From Vibrio coralliirubri (GTDB lineage: Bacteria; Pseudomonadota; Gammaproteobacteria; Enterobacterales; Vibrionaceae), in the NCBI RefSeq assembly GCF_024347375.1, contig NZ_AP025470.1:1488001-1552000 (forward strand): 64,000 nucleotides of DNA, given 5' to 3'. Shown here piece after piece: positions 55,425 through 63,482 of the stretch. Numbering within the stretch: position 1 is the first letter of the stretch; the number at the start of each line of letters is the position of its first letter. The notes below the pieces were generated by a model. That model did not search any database, was not told the origin of the DNA, and saw only the letters and a program-made list of their open reading frames with translations. Made by a program: the position numbers and the translations under genes.

Positions 55425-56201
55425 CTAAGGCGTTATTTGTCCGCCATTAACATCTAGGATTTGACCTGTGATGTAACCGCTGCAAGCGTGCGATGCAAAG
55501 AAAGCAAATGAAGGAGCAACTTCATCAATATTGCCAAAGCGTCCCATTGGAATGTTGTTAGCAATGGTCGCTTTCAAATCGTCGCTCTTGCCATCGTGAA
55601 ATGCGGTATCGATAGTGCCTGGTGAAACAATGTTGAAACGGATATTGTCTTGTGCGAACTCTTTCACCCAATTACGGTGAATGTCGTGCAACCAAGCTTT
55701 AGACGCGGCATAGATGCCTGCACCAACACCACCGCCTTCGCGAGCGGCAATAGAGCCCGTGCTAATCACACAAGATGTTTGCCCGGACTCAGCAGCAGAG
55801 GCGCGTAAGTGCGGGATAGAGAACTTAGTTGTCATCAGTGCAGAGCGAACATTAAGGTCCATTACGCGCTCATAAAACTCATCATCGATATTTTCTAGAT
55901 TGGCGCGACCACCAAGGCCACCGGCGTTGTTAATCAACACGTCCATGCCACCAAAATGATCAGTAAACTCTTTGACTAACCTTTCGCACTCTAATGTGTC
56001 CATTAGGTTTGCAGGGAAAAAAGCAACATCGCCACCCAGTGCGGTAAGTTCAGATAGAACGTCATCGACTTTTGGGCTGAAAGCACGACTATTGATGCCG
56101 ATTTTTGCGCCGTATTTTGCAAAGACACGTGCGGTAGCTAAACCCATACCAGCAGTAGAGCCAGTAATTAGAATGCGTTTGCCTTTTAAATCGTTAAACA
56201 T
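55425..56201 (-). CDS. SDR-family oxidoreductase, probable second DEH reductase
   Basis: 258 residues. Classical SDR: TGSTAGMG nucleotide loop (13-20), NNAG (91-94), and the Ser150/Tyr164/Lys168 triad (STGSIAAREGGGVGAGIYAASKA). Length, start (MFNDLKGKRILITGS) and the segments NIRFNIVSPGTIDTAFH and GYITGQILDVNGGQ agree closely with what I recall of Sphingomonas A1-R, a NADPH-dependent DEH reductase of 258 residues. It therefore probably reduces DEH to KDG, in parallel with DehR. The basic residue after the second beta strand (SRAFSPK) would suit NADPH. A half-site operator (AAATCATACAA, 56237-56247) lies 36 bp upstream. A different small-carbonyl substrate cannot be excluded. Confidence 0.82.
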   Translation of the reverse strand: MFNDLKGKRILITGSTAGMGLATARVFAKYGAKIGINSRAFSPKVDDVLSELTALGGDVAFFPANLMDTLECERLVKEFTDHFGGMDVLINNAGGLGGRANLENIDDEFYERVMDLNVRSALMTTKFSIPHLRASAAESGQTSCVISTGSIAAREGGGVGAGIYAASKAWLHDIHRNWVKEFAQDNIRFNIVSPGTIDTAFHDGKSDDLKATIANNIPMGRFGNIDEVAPSFAFFASHACSGYITGQILDVNGGQITP

Positions 56202-56236
56202 CAGAGCCGCCTATATTGTAGATTATTTACACCAAT

Positions 56237-56247
56237 AAATCATACAA
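56237..56247. promoter_or_regulatory. GntR/FadR-type operator, half-site class (AAATCATACAA)
   Basis: One intact TACAA half; the other half is degenerate. 36 bp upstream of the SDR start and about 80 bp from the left end of IS copy 2. Confidence 0.35.
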
Positions 56248-56325
56248 TAACACTTGCTATATTCAAGGGTGTTCATCTAAAAACGGGTTATTACCGACAT
56301 AAATAGTGAGAGTAAGGGTGGTTTT

Positions 56326-57379
56326 GGCTTTGTTGCGTAATTCAATGGAACTAAATCAAGAACCTACGATCTGATCAGCTACCTCCACTCTATCTCGTAG
56401 TCCTATGCCTAAGCCTCGTTATAAAACAACCAACTGGAAGCAATACAACCGATCACTCATTAACCGTGGTTCTCTGACTTTTTGGATTGATGAAGAAGCA
56501 ATAAGCGGATGGGCGCAAAGCAAACAGAATAAGCGCGGTAGGCCGCGTCGGTTCAGTGATTTAGCTATCACGACAGCACTCATGGTCAAACGAGTTTTTT
56601 CTATGCCATTGAGAGCGCTGCAAGGATTTATCGACTCGATATTTAGGTTAGCCCATGTACCGTTAAGTTGTCCGCATTACACCTGCATCAGTCGTAGAGC
56701 CAAGCAAGTTGAGGTTTCATTTAAGACTAAAACGAGAGGAGCGATACAGCACCTAGCCATTGATGCTACTGGCCTTAAGGTTTATGGCGAAGGTGAATGG
56801 AAAGTCAAAAAACATGGGACGGATGGCAAGCGTAGAGTCTGGCGAAAGCTGCATATTGCAGTCGATACCAACACTCATGAGATCATTGCCGCCGAGCTAA
56901 GTTTATCGACGGTTACAGATGGAGAAGTACTCCCGAACTTACTGAAACAAACACGCCGAAGTATCCTTGAGGTGTCTGGTGATGGCGCTTACGACACGAG
57001 AGCGTGTCACGCTGCTATTAAGATTAAGGGAGCTATTGCGCTTATTCCCCCAAGAGAAGGGGCTGCCTTCTGGGAGCGTGGTCACCCTCGAAATTTCGCC
57101 GTGGGTTGCCAGAAATTATACGACTCAAATAAGTATTGGAAAGAGCGGTATGGATACCACAAACGTTCACTCTCAGAAACAGCGATGTATCGAGTTAAAC
57201 AGTTGCTAGGAGGGAAACTGAGCTTAAGAAATTACAATGCCCAGGTGGGTGAAACTTACGCGATGATAAAAGCGTTGAACAAGCTTACTGGGTTAGGTAT
57301 GCCTGAAACTTGTCGTATTGACTAAGAAACAAGCGAAACGGGTTGGCTCTATCTCTAAATTTAATTACGCAACAAAGCC
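56326..57379 (+). mobile_element. IS903-group (IS5 family) insertion sequence, copy 2, 1054 bp
   Basis: Termini GGCTTTGTTGCGTAATT and its inverse, flanked by the 9-bp target duplication GGTGGTTTT (56317-56325 and 57380-57388). Same length as copy 1, inverse orientation. It lies in the intergenic region between the SDR gene and the third GntR gene. Confidence 0.95.
56405..57325 (+). CDS. IS903-group transposase, second copy
   Basis: 306 residues, amino-acid identical to the product of 48986-49906, with an intact DDE pattern (LAIDATG, SGDGAYDTR, KRSLSETAMYRVKQ). Both copies look functional. Differs from the first copy only in location and orientation. Confidence 0.93.
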   Translation: MPKPRYKTTNWKQYNRSLINRGSLTFWIDEEAISGWAQSKQNKRGRPRRFSDLAITTALMVKRVFSMPLRALQGFIDSIFRLAHVPLSCPHYTCISRRAKQVEVSFKTKTRGAIQHLAIDATGLKVYGEGEWKVKKHGTDGKRRVWRKLHIAVDTNTHEIIAAELSLSTVTDGEVLPNLLKQTRRSILEVSGDGAYDTRACHAAIKIKGAIALIPPREGAAFWERGHPRNFAVGCQKLYDSNKYWKERYGYHKRSLSETAMYRVKQLLGGKLSLRNYNAQVGETYAMIKALNKLTGLGMPETCRID

Positions 57380-57606
57380 GGTGGTTTTGTGAGTTCACGC
57401 ATACATTGAAATTGTAAATGAGAACTATTTGTATGAATTAATGGGTTGAATTGGTTTTATAAACCTAAAGATGAGCAGGTTTGTGAAATATTGCTCCAGC
57501 CTTTATTGGTAGTGACCTCACGTTATTCTGATGCTGTGTTGGTGAAGATATAAATCAGTGCTATAGTCCGGGTTAAATAATACATATCTAATAAGTAAGT
57601 AGACAC

Positions 57607-58326
57607 ATGGCTGGCTCTTTCAATTCTATTTCAGGCTCTAAGCGAAGCCTTCATGTGCAAGTTGCACGTGAAATCGCTCGTGGTATTTTGTCGGGCAATT
57701 TGCCTCAAGGTTCTATTATCCCTGGTGAAATGGCTCTGTGTGAGCAATTTGGTATCAGTAGAACAGCATTAAGAGAAGCGGTTAAGCTTCTGACTTCAAA
57801 AGGTCTATTAGAATCTCGTCCTAAGATTGGTACTCGCGTTGTTAACCGCGCGTTCTGGAACTTCTTAGATCCACAATTGATCGAATGGATGGACGGTTTG
57901 GCCGATACAGATCAATTCTGTCATCAGTTTTTGGGTTTACGCCGTGCAATTGAACCAGAAGCGTGTGCTTTAGCTGCTCAGTTCGCGAGTGCAGAACAAC
58001 GTATTGAGCTGTCTAGTATTTTCCAACAAATGGTCGAAATTTCTAGCGAAGAAACGCTTGATCAAGAGCGTTGGCTAGATATTGATATGAAATTCCATAG
58101 CCTGATCTTCAATGCAACAGGTAACGACTTCTACCTTCCATTTGGTAACATCTTAACGACTATGTTTGTTAACTTTATTTCTCACTCTTCTGAAGAGGGA
58201 AGTACTTGTATTAACGAACACCGCCAGATTTATGAAGCAATCATGGCAGGTAATAGTGACAAAGCACGCCACGCGTCAGCAAGTCACTTATTGGAAACAA
58301 ACCACAGATTACCCGTCGCTAGCTAA
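57607..58326 (+). CDS. GntR-family (FadR subfamily) transcriptional regulator, near-twin of the one at 31766
   Basis: 239 residues. The DNA-binding half differs from the 31766 protein at only a handful of positions and the recognition helix is identical (EQFGISRTALREAVKLLTSKGLLESRPKIG in part). Most changes sit in the FCD domain around residues 140-165. The two regulators should thus read the same operator and may sense different ligands. AAATAATACAT (57575-57585), 21 bp before the start, repeats the element in front of its twin. IS copy 2 ends 228 bp upstream and may have cut off older control sequences. Confidence 0.88.
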   Translation: MAGSFNSISGSKRSLHVQVAREIARGILSGNLPQGSIIPGEMALCEQFGISRTALREAVKLLTSKGLLESRPKIGTRVVNRAFWNFLDPQLIEWMDGLADTDQFCHQFLGLRRAIEPEACALAAQFASAEQRIELSSIFQQMVEISSEETLDQERWLDIDMKFHSLIFNATGNDFYLPFGNILTTMFVNFISHSSEEGSTCINEHRQIYEAIMAGNSDKARHASASHLLETNHRLPVAS

Positions 58327-58451
58327 TTGTTTTTACTGTTATTTTAGCTTTGATAATTTTACACGATTGACGATAGGTCATTCTCGTAAAACTAGGATAG
58401 TCAAAGTTAAAATTACGGTTGTTCAAAAGCTAACTTCAGCAGTGACCTCTA

Positions 58452-58479
58452 AAAAGCACGTTTGATACGTGCTTTTTTT
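58452..58479 (+). terminator. Intrinsic terminator of the third GntR gene
   Basis: Perfect 10-bp stem AAAAGCACGT/ACGTGCTTTT (58452-58461 / 58467-58476), 5-nt loop, T run. Confidence 0.9.
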
Positions 58480-58609
58480 GCATCCAAATTTGATGAAAAC
58501 CTGACTGGTGTCCAATATTTAATCTATTATTTGCTGTTTCGTTAAAAGCACTAGTAACCAGTATTTTAAGTTATATAATAATACTAATTAAATTATTGTG
58601 AGTGTGATT

Positions 58610-60472
58610 ATGCCCCAGTCTCTACTGCCAAATATTCTTCAATTCATAGGTCAAATCGACCCATTCGATAAGATCCCTAAAGAAGCACTTCGCGAACTTG
58701 CCTCTAACGTGCAAATTACCTATCTCGGTAAGGGAGATGTGGTCGATTTGTGTGAGTCGGGGAAGGAAAAATCGCTCTATATCATTCGAACGGGCTCTAT
58801 GGAGCAACGAAAATCGGATGGTGTGCTTCGTGCTCGTTTAGGCAGTGAAGATTTGTTCGGCTTTACGTTCTTAGATTCTGAAGTCAACGATGAAAAAGGT
58901 TATAGAGCTGTCGCAATCGAAAATACCTTACTTTATGTGATTCCACACTCGGCACTTCAAACGCTCTTCAAAGCCTTTCCAAGTTGCGCAGAACACTTTG
59001 CTTCACAGGCGCAGGTTCGCTTGAAGTCGGCACTGGATGTGGTTTGGTCAAATAAAGAGAAAGGCCTATTCATTCGTAAAGTCGAAGAAGTAGCAAGCGG
59101 GCAGGTGGCGATTGTTAAGTCTGAGCAAACCATCCAGTCGGTTGCGGTTGAAATGCTTCATCAACGCTCACCGTGTGCGGTGATCTATGAAGGTGAAACC
59201 ATTGTTGGTTTGATCACCGACCGAGACATGACTAAGCGAGTGATTGCCCACGGCGTGAGTACTGATAGCTTGATCTCAGAGGTAATGACGCACTCTCCAC
59301 TTACGGTAAAACCGGATGATTTAGTACTGCATGCTGCGTCTATCATGATGCAATTCAATATCCGTAACTTGCCCGTTGTGAAAGAGAATAAGGTCGTTGG
59401 TCTTCTCACTACGTCTCATTTGGTTCAAAACCACCGTGTGCAAGCGATATTCTTGATCGAGAAAATCAAATACGCGGGCAGCGTAAAAACCATGTCTTCG
59501 TTCACCTCAGAGCGACAAGCTATTTTTGAAGCGCTGGTGGAAGGTAAAGTGGCGCCTGAAACCGTCGGCAAGGTAATGACCATGATTATGGATGCCTACA
59601 CTCGTCGATTGATTCAAATAGCGATTGATAAATTAGGCCCACCACCGTGTGATTTCTCTTGGATCGTAGCCGGATCGCACGCGCGTAATGAAGTGCACAT
59701 GCTATCCGACCAAGACAGCGCGATTGTTCTAGCTGACGATGCAACCGACAGTGACCGTATTTACTTCAAACACCTAGCGATGATGGTGACCAATGGGCTA
59801 GCAAGCTGCCACTACCCATTATGTCCAGGTAAATTCATGGCCGCGACGCCGAAATGGTGTCAGCCACTCAGTGTTTGGAAGCACTACTACAAGAAGTGGG
59901 TGGCTAACCCAGAGTATGAACGCTTACTTAACATCAGTGTGTTCCTAGAAATTCGTACTATCTACGGCAACAGTGAGTTCGAAGGCATTCTTCGCGATGA
60001 GCTGCATAGCAATATTCGCGGTAACCGTGAGTTTTTAAGCACGTTAGTGAAAGACGCGGTTAATACCAATCCACCACTTGGTATTTTCAATAGCTTAGTG
60101 TTAGAGAAGTCAGGTGAGAATAAGAAAACGTTGAACGTGAAGAAGTACGCGATCAACTTGATTATCGACTTAGCGCGTATCTATGGCCTTGCTGTGGAGT
60201 GCGATTTGTCGGCGACTGACGAACGTTTCGCTGCTGCCAATGAAAAAGGTATGCTGAGCGACGACGCATTCAAGAACATTCTGGGTGCTTACCAGTTCAT
60301 TCTCTCTTTCCGTTTTGGTCATCAACTTGAAGCGCTGAAGAACGGGGATGTGCCTGACAACAACATCAACCCAGATAGCTTTGGTAGCTTTGAGCGTAAA
60401 CACTTGAAAGATGCCTTTAGGATCATTGCTGACCTTCAAGAAGCGGCGAAAATTCGTTTCGGAGCACGTTAA
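58610..60472 (+). CDS. DUF294 nucleotidyltransferase-like protein with cyclic-nucleotide-binding and CBS domains
   Basis: 620 residues from the ATG at 58610; an in-frame GTG lies four codons earlier. Order: cNMP-binding-like domain (about 10-130, FDKIPKEALRELASNVQITYLGKGDVV), paired CBS domains (about 155-270; LITDRDMTKRVIAHGVSTDS and DDLVLHAASIMMQFNIRNLPVVKENKVVGLLTTSHL in part), DUF294 nucleotidyltransferase fold (about 300-430, with GSHARNE and the DxD-type DQDSAIV), and DUF294_C (about 470-615). It is a cytoplasmic signalling or regulatory protein of unknown target. In many proteobacteria it is followed by a DnaQ-like exonuclease, as here, overlapping by one base (TAATG). Confidence 0.88.
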   Translation: MPQSLLPNILQFIGQIDPFDKIPKEALRELASNVQITYLGKGDVVDLCESGKEKSLYIIRTGSMEQRKSDGVLRARLGSEDLFGFTFLDSEVNDEKGYRAVAIENTLLYVIPHSALQTLFKAFPSCAEHFASQAQVRLKSALDVVWSNKEKGLFIRKVEEVASGQVAIVKSEQTIQSVAVEMLHQRSPCAVIYEGETIVGLITDRDMTKRVIAHGVSTDSLISEVMTHSPLTVKPDDLVLHAASIMMQFNIRNLPVVKENKVVGLLTTSHLVQNHRVQAIFLIEKIKYAGSVKTMSSFTSERQAIFEALVEGKVAPETVGKVMTMIMDAYTRRLIQIAIDKLGPPPCDFSWIVAGSHARNEVHMLSDQDSAIVLADDATDSDRIYFKHLAMMVTNGLASCHYPLCPGKFMAATPKWCQPLSVWKHYYKKWVANPEYERLLNISVFLEIRTIYGNSEFEGILRDELHSNIRGNREFLSTLVKDAVNTNPPLGIFNSLVLEKSGENKKTLNVKKYAINLIIDLARIYGLAVECDLSATDERFAAANEKGMLSDDAFKNILGAYQFILSFRFGHQLEALKNGDVPDNNINPDSFGSFERKHLKDAFRIIADLQEAAKIRFGAR

Positions 60473-61188
60473 TGAAAGCCTTGTTAAACTATTTTCACCC
60501 GCTTGAGCGAATTAAACGTAAACGTAAGCAATATTTGGGAACGGTTAAGTTGCCAGAGGCGTTACATGATCTCGTAGAGCAGCCTTGTCCTGAAATGACG
60601 GACTTGGCCAAAGACAGCGAATACATTATTTTAGATCTCGAAACCACGGGCTTAGACAGCGAGCAAGACCTTATCTTATCTATGGGGTGGGTCGATGTGG
60701 TTAAAGGGAGAATCGATTTAGCGTCAGCCAAACATATTTATCTGAATAACGATTCGCAGATCAACGCTGAAACCGCTGTTATCAACCATATTACGCCGCA
60801 AATGTTGGAAGAGGGCGCGTCTATTCATGATGCGATGCTGACATTTTTCGAAGCAGCAAAAGGCAAGATCATTGTCGCGCACGCTTGTGTGGTCGAAGAG
60901 AAGTTCATTAGCCAATACCTTCTTCGCTGCTACGGTTTACGAGCGATTCCTCTGCTTTGGCTTGATACCTTGTGTATTGAGAAAAGCATGGAAAAAGCGA
61001 TCAGCAATCATGAAGAAGTCGATTTAACCTTGGCAGGGACGCGAGCAAGGTACGGGCTTCCTGAGTACAACAGCCACAATGCATTAGCCGACGCCGTTTC
61101 GACAGCAGAATTGTTTTTGGCTCAGCAGAAGCGAGTCGTGCCTAACGATGATGTGACCGTTGCCTTTCTCTATCGGATCAGTCACTAG
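60472..61188 (+). CDS. DnaQ-like 3'-5' exonuclease
   Basis: 238 residues. Exo I motif LDLETTG with Asp55 and Glu57, Exo II region INHITPQML, and Exo III NSHNALADAVSTAELFL, which together give the DEDDh metal-binding set of DnaQ-family exonucleases. The start overlaps the stop of the DUF294 gene by one base, so the pair is translationally coupled. The N-terminal 45 residues are a basic extension before the nuclease domain. Its link with the DUF294/CBS partner is conserved in many bacteria but the shared role is unknown. Not visibly connected with alginate use. Confidence 0.88.
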   Translation: MKALLNYFHPLERIKRKRKQYLGTVKLPEALHDLVEQPCPEMTDLAKDSEYIILDLETTGLDSEQDLILSMGWVDVVKGRIDLASAKHIYLNNDSQINAETAVINHITPQMLEEGASIHDAMLTFFEAAKGKIIVAHACVVEEKFISQYLLRCYGLRAIPLLWLDTLCIEKSMEKAISNHEEVDLTLAGTRARYGLPEYNSHNALADAVSTAELFLAQQKRVVPNDDVTVAFLYRISH

Positions 61189-61289
61189 GAAAAAGAGCTG
61201 CAAGTACGCGGCTCTAATTTTATTGAACCGATTTAAAAGGAAAAAAAGCCAGCGGTTATGAAGTGACCCCGTAAAGTTGGACATTTCTG

Positions 61290-62075
61290 TTAAGCGGCTT
61301 TCAAGGCCTGAGTTCGATATTCTATCGGAGTCAGGCCTTTTAGTTTCACTTTTATACGTTTGGTATTGTAGTACTCGATGTATTCTTTAATCTGCTCTAT
61401 CAGAGCATCTGCATCTTCAAAGCTTTGGTTGTGATACATCTCGGTTTTGAGTAAAGCAAAAAAGTTTTCAGCAACAGCATTATCCAAGCAGTTACCTTTT
61501 CTCGACATGCTTTGCGTTAACCCACTCTCCGCTACCTTTTTCTGATACTGTCGATGGCGATATTGCCAACCTTGATCGCTATGTATAATTGGCTTTGAGT
61601 TGGGTTTAAGCGTTGATATAGCTTCCGTCAGCATATCTGTGACAAGCGGCAAGCAGGCATTTTTGGCCACTCTATAAGCAACCACCTCCTGAGTAAACAA
61701 GTCGACAACGGGAGATAAGTATACTTTCTGCTCTTTGACTTTGAACTCCGTGACATCAGTTACCCACTTTTCATCGGGTTGAGTCGCACTAAAATCTCTT
61801 TCAAGAACGTTGGGAGCAGCTTTTCCTGACTCTCCTCGGTATGAACGATACTTTTTAATCCTGACCGTCGATTTAAGGTTGAGCTGAGCCATAAGCCTTT
61901 GAACCGTTTTGTGATTAAGCACGAACCCCTGATTCTTTAGTTCCAAGTGAATACGGCGGTAGCCGTATCGCCCCTTATGTTCATGATAAATTGACTTTAT
62001 CAACCGCAGCTCACGTTCGTAGCTATTTTGGCGCTTGCTCGTTTGAGCCTGATAATAAAAGACACTTTTTGCCAA
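61290..62075 (-). CDS. IS3-family transposase, OrfB (DDE catalytic subunit)
   Basis: 261 residues from the first ATG, but the -1 frame is open upstream and continues from the A5 run in orfA (62139-62143), reading KAVIALTLKGKYPLKHLLHT before this Met. The likely product is therefore the OrfAB fusion. HTH_21 region YGYRRIHLELKNQGF, catalytic Asp in WVTDVTEF, Asp in IHSDQGWQY, Glu in LDNAVAENFFALLKTEM, closing YNTKRIKVKLKGLTPIEYR. Looks intact; IS150-like subgroup. Confidence 0.9.
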   Translation of the reverse strand: MAKSVFYYQAQTSKRQNSYERELRLIKSIYHEHKGRYGYRRIHLELKNQGFVLNHKTVQRLMAQLNLKSTVRIKKYRSYRGESGKAAPNVLERDFSATQPDEKWVTDVTEFKVKEQKVYLSPVVDLFTQEVVAYRVAKNACLPLVTDMLTEAISTLKPNSKPIIHSDQGWQYRHRQYQKKVAESGLTQSMSRKGNCLDNAVAENFFALLKTEMYHNQSFEDADALIEQIKEYIEYYNTKRIKVKLKGLTPIEYRTQALKAA

Positions 62076-62128
62076 CTGTAGAGTGTGCAGTAAGTGCTTT
62101 AATGGGTACTTGCCTTTAAGAGTTAGAG

Positions 62129-62638
62129 CTATGACCGCTTTTTCTTTGTTCGACGGTTTTTTTTCTGCTCCAACTCTTCCAACTTTTTTAGAACGGCATT
62201 CTCGGTTCGTAAGTAGACCAACTCCTCTTTTAGCTCCTCAAGTGTCATTTCATTATCAGGCTTAGTGGTACGTTGAGGTTGCTGTTTCATTGAGGGTCTT
62301 CCTTTCTGGCGCATTTCGAGCCCCTTGATACCGAGCTCATTAAATCGTTTAAGCCAGACAGAGAGTATTCCAGGGGATGAGAGGTTTAATACAGCGCTAG
62401 TGTGCGTGAGAGACCATTCATTCGTCCACATTAAATTCAATGCTTTTCGTTTTGTTTGAGCAGTCGCGGCATGATTAGTTGGTAAAAATGAATCAGTACC
62501 ATGGATGGCAAAGACTTGAGCCCAATACCGTATCTGCCTTGAAGAAATTGAATATTGTTTTGCTAAGTAGAGAGATGACGTGCCATCTAAGTATTGCTTA
62601 GCAATGATACATTTTAGCTCTCGGCTATATTTGGACAT
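62129..62638 (-). CDS. IS3-family transposase, OrfA
   Basis: 169 residues, with two HTH segments (SSLYLAKQYSISSRQIRYW and SAVLNLSSPGILSVWLKRF) and a C-terminal coiled coil (LEELKEELVYLRTENAVLKKLEELEQKK). This double-HTH form with about 170 residues is typical of IS150-like members. Runs of A8 (62157-62164) and A5 (62139-62143), read on the minus strand, are possible frameshift sites. Confidence 0.88.
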   Translation of the reverse strand: MSKYSRELKCIIAKQYLDGTSSLYLAKQYSISSRQIRYWAQVFAIHGTDSFLPTNHAATAQTKRKALNLMWTNEWSLTHTSAVLNLSSPGILSVWLKRFNELGIKGLEMRQKGRPSMKQQPQRTTKPDNEMTLEELKEELVYLRTENAVLKKLEELEQKKNRRTKKKRS

Positions 62639-62756
62639 AAAAAGACCCCCAATAATTGGTGTCCAACTATTGGGGGTCAGTTCATTAAGCTGGCTTTTGT
62701 TTAGGTCTTAGAAAATTAGGACAGTAATTATCTTAGATTATTCATGTAGCTATCGA

Positions 62757-63482
62757 TTAGAAGCTGTAAGTTAGACCAACACGGCTACGCAGTTCACGAG
62801 TCGCTTTAGTTGATGAAGTGCTCACATCACCAAACTCTACGTATGGTGCCCACTGACCCATGATATGGCGAATACTTGCGTTCAACTCGTAGTTGGTATC
62901 GTCGTTGTCGTAGATGTCATATCCATCCGCTTTGTAGTAGTTACCTTCTAGACCAAAGCGCCAGTTTTCCATTGAGTAGTTAACGTTTGCCGTTAGACGG
63001 TGACGACGTTGGTTTTCAATGTTTTTCTCAACACCGACAATGTCACCATTACCGTCGAGTTCGTACTCAGTTGTGCTAGTGTTCTGTCTCATATCGTAAC
63101 GGTAACGAGCACTTAGGCTTAGGCCATCAACGCTATCCACTTTGTATGTTGCACGAACTTGAGGCTTGTATGTAACGCCAGATTCACGACCTTCAATTGG
63201 CATACCGTAAGTCATGGTCCAGTTATCGTTAAGTACGTGACGGTAATTTAGACCAAGCTCCCAACCATTGTTCTTCAGATCTTCCATGAATTTACCGTCT
63301 TCTCCCTTGAATTTCGCTTCGATATCTACAAGGAAGTTGCCAATGCTATCGCCAAGTTTTACACGAGTAGCGTGTTGATCTGTATGACTCTTGTATTCGT
63401 GTCTCATATCGAAAGACGCAGCAGATACAGAGCCAGCAGCGAGTACAGATGCCACAGCAATCACGATTTTAGTTTTATTCAT
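62757..63482 (-). CDS. kdgM: KdgM-family outer-membrane porin for acidic oligosaccharides
   Basis: 241 residues from the ATG at 63482, where the signal peptide begins (MNKTKIVIAVASVLAAGSVSA) and GGAA lies about 10 bp upstream; the frame extends further but without these. After cleavage: SFDMRHEYKSHTDQHATRVKLGDS, repeated amphipathic strands of about 10-12 residues, and a C-terminal RSRVGLTYSF with the final Phe needed by the BAM machinery. KdgM/KdgN porins are small 12-strand barrels with many Arg/Lys lining the pore, suited to oligouronates. In this genome region it is the only intact copy, since the paralog at 48394-50320 is broken. Confidence 0.88.
   Translation of the reverse strand: MNKTKIVIAVASVLAAGSVSAASFDMRHEYKSHTDQHATRVKLGDSIGNFLVDIEAKFKGEDGKFMEDLKNNGWELGLNYRHVLNDNWTMTYGMPIEGRESGVTYKPQVRATYKVDSVDGLSLSARYRYDMRQNTSTTEYELDGNGDIVGVEKNIENQRRHRLTANVNYSMENWRFGLEGNYYKADGYDIYDNDDTNYELNASIRHIMGQWAPYVEFGDVSTSSTKATRELRSRVGLTYSF

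Larger units (their letters stand above)
61259..62684 (-). mobile_element. IS3-family insertion sequence, 1426 bp, with 3-bp target duplication TTA
   Basis: Ends TGAAGTGACCCC (left) and, inverted, TGAACTGACCCC (right), both leading to GTTGGACA further in. TTA is duplicated at 61256-61258 and 62685-62687. Contains orfA and orfB on the minus strand in -1 relation. A different lineage from the IS3 element at 26503 (little protein similarity in OrfA). Confidence 0.9.

Noticed and set aside
48932..57379. Composite transposon made of the two IS903-like copies
   Set aside because: Each copy has its own, different 9-bp target duplication, so they inserted separately; there is no common duplication around the whole segment.
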